A stretch of DNA of 64,000 nt from Burkholderia cepacia (GCF_001718835.1 NZ_CP013444.1:1364001-1428000); one strand, 5' to 3'. Counted from the first letter of the stretch, positions 28,943 to 38,068 are shown. Notes: generated from the letters alone by a model not told the origin. Numbers and translations are program-made.

Positions 28943-29839
28943 ATGGAACACTCTCCGACACGCCGCTCGCTGTTGCTTGCCGCCGTGGCCGCGCCGTTCG
29001 TCGCCGCGTGCGCGCCGGCCCCCGTCGGCGATCATGAACACCTGCGTGCCGCGCAGTCGCAGCTCGACGCGCTCGAACAAGCGTCGAATGGCCGGCTCGG
29101 TGTCGCCGCGCTGGACACCGCGACCGGCGCGCGGATCGCGCACCGGTCGCGCGAACGCTTCCCGCTCTGCGGCACCTTCGCGGTCGTCGCGGCCGCCGCG
29201 ATGCTCGCGCGCGGCTCGCTCGACGCGTCGCTGCTGCCGCGTCGCATCCTGTATCGGCGTTACGAGCTCGTGCCCGGCTCGCCCGTCACGGAGCGACATG
29301 CGGATACCGGCATGACCATCGCGCAGCTGTGCGTGGCGATGCTGCAGTCGGGCGACAAGTCCGCGGCGAACCTGCTGATGGGCGTGCTGGGCGGCCCGCA
29401 GACGGTCACGGAGTTCGCGCACGCCAGCGGCGACACGCTGTTCCGCCTCGACCGCTGGGAGCCCGAGCTGAACACGGCGCGGCCCGACGACGAGCGCGAC
29501 ACGTCGACGCCGCTGGCGATGGCCGAAACGATGCGCCGGCTGCTGCTCGGCGATACGCTCGGCGCACCGGAGCGCGCGCAACTGACGAAGTGGCTGCTCG
29601 GCACTGCGAACGGCGTCAAGGGCATTCGCGCGGGCGTGCCGCCCGGCTGGCGCATCGCGGACAAGGCCGGCACGGGCGGTTACGGCACGACGACCGACGT
29701 CGCGATGCTGTGGCCGCCGTCGCGCGCGCCGATCGTGATGGCCGTGTCGTTCACGCAGCCGGGCGCCGATGCGGCGCCGCGCGCGGACGTCGTCGCGTCG
29801 GCGGCGCGCATCGTGGCGGGCGCGCTTGCCGCCGGCTGA
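28943..29839 (+). CDS. Class A beta-lactamase homologue lacking catalytic residues
   Basis: A 298-residue protein of normal class A length with twin-arginine-like, lipobox-ending leader (RRSLLLAAVAAPFVAAC). The fold is unmistakable (RLGVAALDTATG..., FPLC-x-TF, SAANLL, RWEPELNTA, DKAGTGGYGTTTD), but the active site is broken: the S-x-x-K motif reads GTFA (77-80), replacing both the nucleophilic serine and the general-base lysine; SDN reads SGD (136-138); KTG reads KAG (241-243). Only the omega-loop E173 remains. It should not hydrolyse beta-lactams; a binding or sensory role, or recent decay, are alternatives. A GcvA/AmpR-like LysR gene follows on the same strand. Confidence 0.85.
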   Translation: MEHSPTRRSLLLAAVAAPFVAACAPAPVGDHEHLRAAQSQLDALEQASNGRLGVAALDTATGARIAHRSRERFPLCGTFAVVAAAAMLARGSLDASLLPRRILYRRYELVPGSPVTERHADTGMTIAQLCVAMLQSGDKSAANLLMGVLGGPQTVTEFAHASGDTLFRLDRWEPELNTARPDDERDTSTPLAMAETMRRLLLGDTLGAPERAQLTKWLLGTANGVKGIRAGVPPGWRIADKAGTGGYGTTTDVAMLWPPSRAPIVMAVSFTQPGADAAPRADVVASAARIVAGALAAG

Positions 29840-29972
29840 TTGCACCGCTGCCCGATTCACCGCTATCCGACAGCCCGGGGCGCCGCCTCGCGCAAAACCG
29901 GCGTTTGGCTTATCGTGTCGGACAGCGCGCGCCGAAGGCGGCGCGCGCTCCGTCCGCTCACTTCGCCTCGCC

Positions 29973-30845
29973 ATGCGCCGACTTCCGCCCCTGCACGCAC
30001 TGCAGATCTTCTCGACGGTGGCCCGCCACCGCAGCTTCACCCGCGCGGCCGAGCAGCTGTGCGTCACGCAAGGCGCGGTGAGCCGGCAGATCCAGACGCT
30101 CGAAGCGCATTACGGCTTTCCGCTGTTCAAGCGGCATGCGAAGGGCCTCACGCTGACGGCGGAAGGCGAGCAGTTGCTGCCGGTCGTCAACGAGAGCTTT
30201 GCGCGGATCGAGGACATCTCGATGAAGCTCACGCGGCAGCGCACCGATCTCGCGCTGAAAGTGCCGACCTGCGTGATGCGCTGGATGCTGCCGCGCATCA
30301 TGCGCTTCCAGGACGAGCATCCCGATCTCCATGTGCAGATCACGACCGCGTGGCAACACGTCGTCGATTTCTCGACCGAGCCGTTCGACGCGGCGATCGT
30401 CTACGGCACGTCGCCGGGCGCGGGCGTGTTCGCGCTGCCGCTGTTCGACGAGCGGCTGACGCCCGTATGCGCGCCTGAATTGCGGCAGACGTCGCCGCTC
30501 GCCGAGATCGGCGATCTCGCGCGCCACACGTTGCTGCATCCGACCCGCGACCATCGCGACTGGCGCGCGTGGCTCGATCACGCGGGCGAGCGCAGCGTCG
30601 ATCCCGCGCGCGGGCCGACGTTCGACACGCTCGATCTCGCGACGAACGCGGCGATGCAGGGCCTGGGCGTCGCGATCGGCGACGTGACGCTCGTCGACGA
30701 CGACGTCAGCGCACGCCGGCTCGAACGGCCGTTCGGCCTCGTGCTCGAGACGGGCGCGCGCTACTTCTTCGTCTATCCCGAGAACATCGGCAACCAGCAG
30801 AAGATCCGCGCGTTCAGCGACTGGATCGCGCGCCATCGCGACTGA
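29973..30845 (+). CDS. LysR family regulator, GcvA/AmpR-like group
   Basis: A 290-residue regulator with the start typical of the GcvA/AmpR branch, MRRLPPLHALQIFSTVARHRSFTRAAEQLCVTQGAVSRQIQTLE, where AmpR and PenR of beta-lactamase loci also belong. It follows the beta-lactamase homologue by 133 bases on the same strand, unlike the divergent layout of classical ampR-ampC or penR-penA pairs. Whether it regulates that gene is open. ATG 29973 matches the family; the long upstream frame overlaps the preceding gene. Confidence 0.9.
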   Translation: MRRLPPLHALQIFSTVARHRSFTRAAEQLCVTQGAVSRQIQTLEAHYGFPLFKRHAKGLTLTAEGEQLLPVVNESFARIEDISMKLTRQRTDLALKVPTCVMRWMLPRIMRFQDEHPDLHVQITTAWQHVVDFSTEPFDAAIVYGTSPGAGVFALPLFDERLTPVCAPELRQTSPLAEIGDLARHTLLHPTRDHRDWRAWLDHAGERSVDPARGPTFDTLDLATNAAMQGLGVAIGDVTLVDDDVSARRLERPFGLVLETGARYFFVYPENIGNQQKIRAFSDWIARHRD

Positions 30846-30908
30846 CGTGCGACCGCACACGCCGGGCAGGCGTACGGAACCCGCCGCGAGGCGGGCCGGC
30901 GGCAGGCG

Positions 30909-31244
30909 TTACTCGTACGTCACGACCGCGATCATCGGTGCGTGATTGTTGCCGGGACGGTTCGGTAAAACGATTGCGCGCGAGGCCTGAGTAAAGGTCG
31001 TGGTCTTGAGCGCCTGCTGGCTCGCCGCGTCGACGAATGCGATTTGCCCGGCCGCGGGGCGCGGGCAGTCGGGACGCACACGCGCGGGTGCGGCGTCGGG
31101 TGTATCGAGCGCGAACGAGCAGGGCGGCTCGACGATCATGCCGGAGAAGTGGATGATGCCGGACGCGCCGGCGGCGAAGGACGAGGAAGTGGCCAGAAGC
31201 GAGGCAGCCAACAGCAACGAGGCGGCAATCAAGCGGGGCTTCAT
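30909..31244 (-). CDS. Small exported pilin-like protein of the fimbrial locus
   Basis: A 111-residue protein with a signal peptide (MKPRLIAASLLLAASLLATSSSFAA) followed by IIHFSGMIVEPPCSFAL, which resembles the first strand and first cysteine of chaperone-usher pilins (GxIxFxGxIVExxC), and a second cysteine at CPRP. It ends IAVVTYE, similar in position to the pilin C-terminal strand. At under 90 mature residues it is shorter than normal pilins (about 150), so it may be a minor subunit, an assembly terminator or a truncated paralogue. It is the last gene of the locus and is separated from the adhesin by a terminator. Confidence 0.65.
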   Translation of the reverse strand: MKPRLIAASLLLAASLLATSSSFAAGASGIIHFSGMIVEPPCSFALDTPDAAPARVRPDCPRPAAGQIAFVDAASQQALKTTTFTQASRAIVLPNRPGNNHAPMIAVVTYE

Positions 31245-31777
31245 GACAGGCTCCAGAGAGGAAGCGCGTCGCAGCGGGGGCCGCTCGGGTGGCAGTCCGT
31301 CAACGCTGCGATGCTGTATGCGTAAACGGCAAATTCATCGAACCTCTTGAGTGTAAAAATCGTAAATAACGGGAATAAGCAAATAACGCCTATTCCTTCA
31401 ATCAATTTATCTCAAATTTGAGCGGCCGCAAGTCAGGGTATTGCCGGTGGTGTAGGCTCGATGGAAGGCCGTCGGCGGATGCGCTGTTTTGCAGGTGAAC
31501 CATTGCAGCGCCAACGAATCGACAGCTATGCGAGCCGTCGTTCGTCAAAAGAAAACAGCCGCTCGTTTCGGGCGGCTGTTTGTCGATGCGGAGGAGGTGG
31601 GCGCCGCGTTTCGCGCACGGATGGCGGCGACAGAGGACGGTCTCGAGGCAGGCGCGCCGCCGCGACGGTCGGGCCAAGCTATCGTGGCATGCGTCATCGA
31701 TCGTGTGGTCAAGTCTGCGGCGGAACGCCGAGCCTTGTCACGTGCAGTCTTCAGGATGACTGGCCAGCCACAAGTCT
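31245..31777. other. Intergenic stretch, 533 bases, AT-rich promoter and terminator
   Basis: The part near 31320-31430 is strongly AT-rich and should hold a promoter for the small pilin-like gene; it contains the palindrome CTCAAATTTGAG at 31411-31422. The part nearer the adhesin holds the terminator at 31553-31581 and a segment (about 31490-31550) resembling one beyond the glsB-like gene at 37590-37665. No gene is seen. Confidence 0.45.
31553..31581 (-). terminator. Rho-independent terminator downstream of the fimbrial adhesin
   Basis: On the minus strand, AAACAGCCGC pairs perfectly with GCGGCTGTTT around a 9-base loop and is followed by TTTTCTTTT-type sequence. It lies about 200 bases after the adhesin stop codon. 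Confidence 0.7.
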
Positions 31778-32794
31778 TTATTGGTAACTCATGGTAAAGG
31801 TCGCCCTGCCATTCGCCGTTCCCGCTTTGACATCCGGTGCCGTCTGGACATAGCGCGCCTTCAACGGAATCGTCACGTCGACGTTGCCGAATTCGCCGAC
31901 GAACCATTGATTCGGATTGCCGGCTTGCGACGAATCCGGGCCGTAGCTGATCAGCGTGTCGTTGTCTCCGCGCAATACCTGAATCCCCACTCCCGACGCA
32001 GTGGAGTCGGCACCGAGCGACAACACGCTGGAGACATTGGCCGGATGGCTCGCATCGGTCAACGTGGTGTACATACGGGTGGTCGAACCTGAAGTGCCGC
32101 CCGAGCACCGCAGTTGGATGTTGAACGGTCTGGCGCTGGTCGTCGTTCCGACGCCGGTCAGCGATTTTTGTACCACGTTACCCAGCGATACCGCGATCGA
32201 AGGCGTCGTTACCCGGCAGGTGGGAACTAGCGGCTGGATGGGAATGGATCCCACTATAACGAATGACTGGAACTGGAACGCGCCGTTCTGCACCCATGAG
32301 CCCGCAATTTCACCTGTCAGAGCGCCGCCTGCGGTGATGGGGCCCGTCTTGACGAGTTCGAGAACAATATTTGGCGTTCCGATCGGGAGTTGGTTAGTGC
32401 TTCCGAAGTTGGTAGACCACGGAAACCATAAGTTGTTAGTGGAATAGCGCATCCGATACCCGACGCCCGCAACCGGGCTCGGCCAGGTGTTGTAACTCCC
32501 GGTCGGAGTGTATTTCCCGTGACGAGTTATTTGTAGACCGGGGCTGTCGCAGGTTATGGTTCCATTGCCTGAGACACCGCCCATGCTGAGCGTTTTCGTG
32601 AAGAGAATTGTGCCGACTGGCACGCTCGGGTCAAAAGGCGCGGCAGTAGTGTTGATTTCGTAGATAAACATGCCGCCTCCCGGTTGGGAGGTATAGCACC
32701 TCGCCCAGCTTGCCGTAGGGATGATGGACGCTAGGAGCAGACCCGCAAGGGTTAAGGATTTCAACAAAGTGTTCTCCGATAATGACAGCGGCAT
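31778..32794 (-). CDS. Fimbrial tip adhesin, two-domain (FimH-like)
   Basis: A 338-residue exported protein: signal peptide ending PTASWA, an N-terminal domain of about 165 residues with two cysteines (ARCYTSQ and TITCDSPG) and no pilin signature, presumed lectin or receptor-binding, then a C-terminal pilin domain starting near VPTCRVTTPSIAVSLGNV and ending with the donor-strand motif GRATFTMSYQ, shared with the major pilin (RVQYTMSYQ). This two-domain build is that of tip adhesins of chaperone-usher fimbriae. ATG 32794 is preferred over the longer frame because it leaves a normal signal peptide. The receptor is unknown. Confidence 0.82.
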   Translation of the reverse strand: MPLSLSENTLLKSLTLAGLLLASIIPTASWARCYTSQPGGGMFIYEINTTAAPFDPSVPVGTILFTKTLSMGGVSGNGTITCDSPGLQITRHGKYTPTGSYNTWPSPVAGVGYRMRYSTNNLWFPWSTNFGSTNQLPIGTPNIVLELVKTGPITAGGALTGEIAGSWVQNGAFQFQSFVIVGSIPIQPLVPTCRVTTPSIAVSLGNVVQKSLTGVGTTTSARPFNIQLRCSGGTSGSTTRMYTTLTDASHPANVSSVLSLGADSTASGVGIQVLRGDNDTLISYGPDSSQAGNPNQWFVGEFGNVDVTIPLKARYVQTAPDVKAGTANGRATFTMSYQ

Positions 32795-32963
32795 TGTCGA
32801 TAAGGCTGGCAGTGCCACTCCATGCGTGCGCGGTCGACGCCGTTGTAACTGGCAGGTTGTCATGCGCGTCATGGAATCAGGTTATTCGAATATGGGATCG
32901 CCAACGCAATCACATGAAGTCAATTCACGAACCGGGTGCGCTGCGCGATTCGCAGGCATACCG

Positions 32964-35606
32964 TCATTGCGCCACGCCGGCATGCCGGGACGGAGCGAAG
33001 TTCGGCGCACGGGAAACGTGCAACGCCGCAGACGCGCAAGTCTCTTCAACCTGCAGCAGCTCCGTTGACTTGCGACCCGTCTCGCGCAAAGGCAGGGTGT
33101 AGGCGATATGGCAAATCGCCGAAGCGTCTTCCCCCCATTTGACGGTCAGTTCACCCTTGTCCCGCAATCCGCGCGCAAAGATCTTGCTGGCTTGGCCGAC
33201 CGAACCGATCTCCGCGCCATGCTCGTCCAGTACCTGCGCGCCGAACGGCAACGGCGTACCGTCGGACTGCGCCGCGCGAATCAGCGCCGAGCGGCCCGAT
33301 ACCGTTGCAAACTTCAGCAGCGCGACGGACCCGGCACGCGGCGCGATCTGCTGGCTGCTCACCTGCAGCTCGACGTCGGTCGACAAGCCCTTCGGATCGA
33401 TTTCGACCGTGTTCATGCTGTACGGCGTGAGATAAGGCACCACTGCATACCCGCGGCTGTTCACGCGCACGCCCGACGCATTGATCACGCGCGCACCTTC
33501 GGCATCCGGCGCCTCGATGATGCCGATCGTGTCCGACAGCGGCTGCGACAGCGTCACGCCGCCCGGATGCGCCACCACCGCGCCGCGAATGCCGATCGAC
33601 CCTTGCGAATAGCCCGTGCCTGTGCCGACGGCGCCGCTGAATTCGGCATACGGACTGCGATACAGCGCATTCACGCTGCCGCCGGTGGTGGAACTGCCCA
33701 TCCCGCCCGACGCATGGTTCACGGTCACGCCATAGGACAGGTTGTTGTCGGTGCCGAGCGAGCCCGATAGCATGGTCTGCGCCTGCGTGCGGCCGCTGCT
33801 CTCGTGCGAGACATTGCCGGTCATCGTCATCGGGTTCGCCTTGCCCAGCGGAATCGTCACGCTTGCGTAGTACAGGGTGTCCGTCTTGCCGATCGCGTTG
33901 CGCTGGCGATTGGCCGAAATGCTGTAACCGATGTTCCGGAACGTGTTGTTGTAGCCGATGGTGTAGTTGACGTCCGATCCGCTGCGGTTCCAGTAATTGA
34001 CGGTGGACGCCGTCAGGTTCAATTGCCCCCAGCGCTCGCCGAGCCGCTGGCTCATCGTGACCGAGGCACGGCTGCGCTGACGCCAGACGTTTTCGATCGA
34101 CAAGTTTTGCGCGGCGAGGTCGCGTGCCCGCATTGCGTCGTTCAGCCCGAGGAAGCCGCCGGTCGAGTAACGATAGGCGGCGATCGCGACGTTGGTCCCG
34201 GTCTGCGCGACATCCTTCATATAGCTCAGCCGGAAGCTGGCGCCGCTGAGGCGGCCTTGCCCGTGCAGCGCGGTACTCGCCTGCGTGACGTCGGCGCCGA
34301 TCGCGCCGAGCGGCGTATTGAACGCGCCGCCGACCATCGCCGATACATAGCCTGCCGAAACCGTGACGCCGGCATAGCCGGTCAGCAGATTCGTGAATCC
34401 GCGCTGCCACGTGCCTTGCGCGAACAGCGGGTGAGACGAAAGCTGCGTGTCGCGCAGCACGCCGGCGACGAAACTGTAGCGGCTGACGCCCGGACGCAGC
34501 GACAACGGCACGGCCGCATACGCGACTGAGAACGAATGCGTGCTGCCGTCCGCCTCCTGGACGGAAACGTCCAGGTCGCCGCCATAGCCTGTCGCGTACA
34601 GATCGTTGATCTCGAAGGCGCCGGGCGCGACGCTGGTTTCGTAGATGACCATGCCGTTCTGGCGAATCGTGACCTTCGCATGGGTGTTCGCGACGCCGCG
34701 CACGACCGGCGCATAGCCGCGCTGCGACTCGGGCAGCATGCGGTCGTCGGTCGCCACGCGCACGCCGCGAAACGCGGTGGAATCGAACAGCTCACCTGTC
34801 GTGTAGGCCTCGCCGAGCGTCAACTGCGAGGTCAGCGACGGCAGGTCGCGCTGCACGTAGGTATTGATGTCCTGATACTGGCGGTTGCCGCGTGAGTCGA
34901 ACGTGAACGACCCGTCGTGGCGGAAGTGCCAGTTCCCCAGGTTCACGCCGCCGTTCACGCCGAGATAGCCCTGTGTCTGCGTGCCGCCGCCGCTGTTGTG
35001 GGTGCCGTAAAGGTTGAAGTTGTAGCCCAGCATTGCCGCGTTGATGCCCGAATCCCAGAGTTCGGGGCTCACGTAGCCGCGTGCGCTGCGGGCGAGCGAC
35101 ACCTGTGGAATGCTCAGGTCGAGGCGTTGATCGCCGAAATCGAGGTGGCTGGTCGCTCCATCGACCAGTTCGTCGATCGGCAGGCATGCGCCTTCGCCCG
35201 AGATCCTGGCGAGCAGTTCGGGCGTCAGCTTGTTCAGCGCGACGCCGACACGTTCAAGCAGCTTCACGTCGAAACAGGCTTGCGCGTCGACGTTCGTCTC
35301 GACGGCCTTGAACGGCACGTCGGCGCGGGCGATGCGGTTCTGGTTGACGTAGATGTCGACGCTGTACGTGCCGGGCAAGACGGTGTTGCCTTTTTCGAAG
35401 CGGGACACATCCACGCTTTGACTGCCGCCTTGCGGGAAGAAATGCTGGTCGAATTCGACCTGAGCCAACTTCGTCGGTCGAGCGGGCGCCTCGTTGGCCT
35501 GTGCGTCCGGCTGGTACGCGGCGAACGTCGACAGCAGGAGCGCGCACAGTGGCTTGATGCGAGGCGCTACACCGCAGGCGGCGTGGTTCGACCGTTTCGA
35601 AATCAT
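32964..35606 (-). CDS. Fimbrial outer-membrane usher
   Basis: An 880-residue FimD/PapC-family usher that exports and polymerises pilus subunits across the outer membrane. After a signal peptide the N-domain begins VEFDQHFFPQGGSQSVDVSRFEKGN, followed by the PGTYSVDIYVN pattern, the middle plug/barrel region (LPSLTSQLTLGEAYTTGELFDSTAFRGV, the GYAPVVRGVANTHAKVTIRQNG block) and the C-domain (VQVSSQQIAPRAGSVALLKF-like segment, FGAQVLDEHG). It ends with about 30 residues beyond the usual terminal cysteine region. ATG 35606 is chosen since 40 further upstream residues lack a signal sequence. It sits between chaperone and adhesin genes. Confidence 0.92.
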   Translation of the reverse strand: MISKRSNHAACGVAPRIKPLCALLLSTFAAYQPDAQANEAPARPTKLAQVEFDQHFFPQGGSQSVDVSRFEKGNTVLPGTYSVDIYVNQNRIARADVPFKAVETNVDAQACFDVKLLERVGVALNKLTPELLARISGEGACLPIDELVDGATSHLDFGDQRLDLSIPQVSLARSARGYVSPELWDSGINAAMLGYNFNLYGTHNSGGGTQTQGYLGVNGGVNLGNWHFRHDGSFTFDSRGNRQYQDINTYVQRDLPSLTSQLTLGEAYTTGELFDSTAFRGVRVATDDRMLPESQRGYAPVVRGVANTHAKVTIRQNGMVIYETSVAPGAFEINDLYATGYGGDLDVSVQEADGSTHSFSVAYAAVPLSLRPGVSRYSFVAGVLRDTQLSSHPLFAQGTWQRGFTNLLTGYAGVTVSAGYVSAMVGGAFNTPLGAIGADVTQASTALHGQGRLSGASFRLSYMKDVAQTGTNVAIAAYRYSTGGFLGLNDAMRARDLAAQNLSIENVWRQRSRASVTMSQRLGERWGQLNLTASTVNYWNRSGSDVNYTIGYNNTFRNIGYSISANRQRNAIGKTDTLYYASVTIPLGKANPMTMTGNVSHESSGRTQAQTMLSGSLGTDNNLSYGVTVNHASGGMGSSTTGGSVNALYRSPYAEFSGAVGTGTGYSQGSIGIRGAVVAHPGGVTLSQPLSDTIGIIEAPDAEGARVINASGVRVNSRGYAVVPYLTPYSMNTVEIDPKGLSTDVELQVSSQQIAPRAGSVALLKFATVSGRSALIRAAQSDGTPLPFGAQVLDEHGAEIGSVGQASKIFARGLRDKGELTVKWGEDASAICHIAYTLPLRETGRKSTELLQVEETCASAALHVSRAPNFAPSRHAGVAQ

Positions 35607-35823
35607 GCATGACACTCCGAGGTACCCGACGACGCGTGTCGCGGGCGAAAATCTGGGCAAAGGGATGCCGCCAGAGGCGCGATGGGCTTCTGATTGCGGC
35701 CTCGTCGGAGGCACGAATTCGGGCAAACCTTGGGATGGGCAGTCGACCGGCGGCAGGCGCGAACGCGCCTCCGATTACTTCAGCGGGCCGGGTGCCGGGG
35801 AACGCGATGCGATCGCGGAGTTG

Positions 35824-36579
35824 TCAGGGGGCACCCTTGCCGGACGACACGGGCTGCGTGGCCTTGATACCGCCGCCCCAGTCGTTGATGCTCGTGTAGC
35901 CAACCTCGGCGCCGGATTCCGCGCCCACCGTCAGGCCCTGGACAGGAAACAGCGCGGAGTCGCCGGGTTTGACGTAACCGGCGCCGGCGTCGAATTCCTT
36001 GTCGCCCGTCCGAAGCGTGACGCTGCCCAGGTTGACGAAGTACGGCGTCGGATTGACAGCCTTCAGCGCATAGCCCTTGCCGTCGCGGATCACCTGCCAT
36101 TTCGTCTTCATGGGTGCTTCGTCCGCCTTGCCCGGCAAGTTCTGCGGACGAAAAAATACTTTGATGCGCGTGCGAAACGCCAATTGCAACCGCCCCGCGT
36201 CTTCCCCGTTCTCCGCCTTGGGCGGCACTTCCAGCACGTTCAGCCAGAACATCGTCTCCTTGTCCTGCGCGAGCGGCTCCTTCGTGTAAATCAACCGCAG
36301 TGTCTGGCCGTTGCCGGGGTCGAGGCGGAACATGGACGGTGTTACCGTAAAGGGCACGTCGATCTTTTCCGGCGACGTGTTCGCGTCACCTTTGTCGATC
36401 CAGGTCTGAACCAGGGCCGGCGTCTGTCCGTCGTTGGTGAGCTTGATCGTCACTTCGCGCTCGTTGGCGGGAAAGATTACGCGCGTGCCGCCGATCACGA
36501 TGCTTGCGTGCGCATGCGCGGCAAACAGGCTGGCCGCGATGGCGGCGGCCGTGAGCAGTTTTCGGCAGAGGTATTTCAT
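35824..36579 (-). CDS. Periplasmic fimbrial chaperone (PapD/FimC-like)
   Basis: A 251-residue periplasmic protein with signal peptide MKYLCRKLLTAAAIAASLFAAHAHA and two immunoglobulin-like domains. Family landmarks: GGTRVIFPANEREVTIKLTN at the start of domain 1, the G1-strand region GNGQTLRLIYTKEPLAQDKETMFWLNVLEVPP, and RIKVFFRP before domain 2. It caps and folds pilin subunits by donor-strand complementation and delivers them to the usher, whose gene follows about 220 bases downstream. Same strand as the other fimbrial genes, hence one operon. Confidence 0.93.
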   Translation of the reverse strand: MKYLCRKLLTAAAIAASLFAAHAHASIVIGGTRVIFPANEREVTIKLTNDGQTPALVQTWIDKGDANTSPEKIDVPFTVTPSMFRLDPGNGQTLRLIYTKEPLAQDKETMFWLNVLEVPPKAENGEDAGRLQLAFRTRIKVFFRPQNLPGKADEAPMKTKWQVIRDGKGYALKAVNPTPYFVNLGSVTLRTGDKEFDAGAGYVKPGDSALFPVQGLTVGAESGAEVGYTSINDWGGGIKATQPVSSGKGAP

Positions 36580-36713
36580 ATGAATCCCTTATCCAGTTTC
36601 ATGTATCTCGATGCGTTGTCTTGCGAAGCCGACTCGCGAACCACGGAGACGGCTTGACAAGCCAGCATCGTTCGAACGGCGGCCCTCACGTAGCGACCGC
36701 CGAACGTCACGCT

Positions 36714-37256
36714 TTACTGATAGCTCATCGTGTACTGCACGCGCGAATTCGCGGGGCCGGCCTTCAGCGTGGTGCCGAGCGACTCGTACTGCGCGTAGTA
36801 GTTCAGCGTGGCATTGCCGCCCGTGATGTCCACGACCTGGGAGTTCTGGGCGTTGTATGCCGCGCCTGCCGCGATGTGCTGGAACGAATCGTTCAGCAGC
36901 CCGATTTCCACACCCTCGGCGCCACCGGCATCGACCATGAGGCGACCCGTGGCCGTATTGATCGTCGGACCCGCTTCGAAGAAGGTCGCGACCTTGCCGG
37001 TATCCGGCTGGCAGTTCGTCAGTTTCAGCTGGAACGGCGTGCGGCCGGCCGACGAACCTGCTGCTTTCAGTGCGTCGGTCGATACCGGCGGCAAGGCCAC
37101 CGTGAAGTTGTTGGCGCTACCGCCGCCGTTGATCGTGCAGGTGGTCGCAACGAGCGAACCGGTGAAGTCGATCGTGCCGTCGAACGCGTGTGCTGCCGGT
37201 GCGAATGCAACGATGCTTGCTGCTGCGAGTGCGGAGGAAATGACGGTTTTGTTCAT
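36714..37256 (-). CDS. Major fimbrial subunit (type 1 pilin family)
   Basis: A 180-residue pilin: signal peptide MNKTVISSALAAASIVAFAPAAHA, mature start FDGTIDFTGSLVATTCTI with the first disulfide cysteine, second cysteine in KLTNCQPD, and the C-terminal beta-strand motif YTMSYQ recognised by the chaperone. Being first in the minus-strand operon with the strongest pilin match, it is the probable shaft subunit. The upstream DNA is AT-rich (37257-37450) as expected for a regulated, possibly silenced fimbrial promoter. Confidence 0.93.
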   Translation of the reverse strand: MNKTVISSALAAASIVAFAPAAHAFDGTIDFTGSLVATTCTINGGGSANNFTVALPPVSTDALKAAGSSAGRTPFQLKLTNCQPDTGKVATFFEAGPTINTATGRLMVDAGGAEGVEIGLLNDSFQHIAAGAAYNAQNSQVVDITGGNATLNYYAQYESLGTTLKAGPANSRVQYTMSYQ

Positions 37257-37727
37257 TTGAATACCTAACTATTAAATATCCTGAAGATATATGGAGGTTG
37301 AAATCGTCCGCATCGATTCTCTTTATTCCGCCCGGGTGGGAGGTGAGGTCTTCACGAGACTGAATTCGAGGTGAATTTTCGAATAAGCCAGTATTTTGAG
37401 GAATATGACGAATTCGAACTTGAATCGATTTGTTCTAGTACAAGTACTAAAAGGAATACGTATTTCGGAGTTCGGGGGGATTGTGTGAAGGATGAGATCC
37501 TTGCCAAACAAGGGTTTGAGCGATTTCTGCGGAGTGTTGCCGAGTGCGGATCAGTTCGAGATGTAGCTGTCCGACTGGCAGGTCACGACGGCAATCGTCG
37601 GCACATGCTCGTTGCACGGTTGCGGCGTCAACGGGTCGGCCATCCCGCGCGTCGTCGTTCACCAAAAGAAAACGGCCGCTCATGAAGATGAGCGGCCGTT
37701 TTGCATTGGAGTCGGGCGATGCGTCGT
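37257..37727. promoter_or_regulatory. AT-rich promoter region of the fimbrial operon and downstream tail of the glsB-like gene
   Basis: Bases 37257-37450 are much more AT-rich than average and include a perfect palindrome TAGTAC-AA-GTACTA at 37436-37449 and ATATC-CTGAA-GATAT close to the pilin start. The rest contains the terminator at 37669-37702 and a segment similar to one at 31490-31550. A 30-codon frame (37643 to 37551, minus) exists but is not supported as a gene. Confidence 0.45.
37669..37702 (-). terminator. Rho-independent terminator of the glsB-like gene
   Basis: On the minus strand AAAACGGCCGCTCAT pairs with ATGAGCGGCCGTTTT around a 4-base loop, 15-base perfect arms, followed by CTTTTGG. 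It starts 25 bases beyond the gene at 37728. The arms also end in T on the plus strand, so it could work both ways. Confidence 0.8.
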
Positions 37728-37982
37728 TCAGCCCGCGCGCTTGCGTACCGCGCCGACGATCACGAGCAGCACGATCGCGCCGACGATCGACGCGATCCAG
37801 CCCGCGCCCTGGCCCGGTGCGTACCAGCCGGCGGCGCGGCCGACGTAGCCGGCGACCAGCGAGCCGACGATGCCGAGCACGGTCGTCATCAGGATGCCCA
37901 TCTTGTCGTCGCCGGGCTTGAGCGCGCGGGCGAGGAGGCCGACGATGAGCCCGACGACCAGGGTTTCGATGAATTGCAGCAT
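37728..37982 (-). CDS. GlsB/YeaQ/YmgE family membrane stress protein
   Basis: An 84-residue inner-membrane protein with three hydrophobic helices and the family pattern GLIVGLLARALKPGDDKMGILMTTVLGIVGSLVAGYVGRAAGW. Formerly called transglycosylase-associated proteins; members are induced by general or envelope stress and their molecular role is not settled. ATG 37982 follows a GGAGG ribosome site on the minus strand. Between the ABC transporter operon and the fimbrial operon, with its own terminator. Confidence 0.88.
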   Translation of the reverse strand: MLQFIETLVVGLIVGLLARALKPGDDKMGILMTTVLGIVGSLVAGYVGRAAGWYAPGQGAGWIASIVGAIVLLVIVGAVRKRAG

Positions 37983-38068
37983 GCGTACCTCCGGTTCTTT
38001 GCATTGACGAATGCGGAATGGACCCGCGCGACGCACAGGGGTTCCCGCGCGGACATGCTGCGCCGATG

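Noticed and set aside
28943..29839. Functional beta-lactamase / antibiotic-resistance gene
   Set aside because: The nucleophilic serine, the S-x-x-K lysine, SDN and KTG are all altered.
37551..37643. 30-residue minus-strand frame beginning MADPLTPQPCNEHVPTIAVV
   Set aside because: Its IAVVT end recalls the small pilin-like protein, but there is no ribosome site and it follows a strong terminator.
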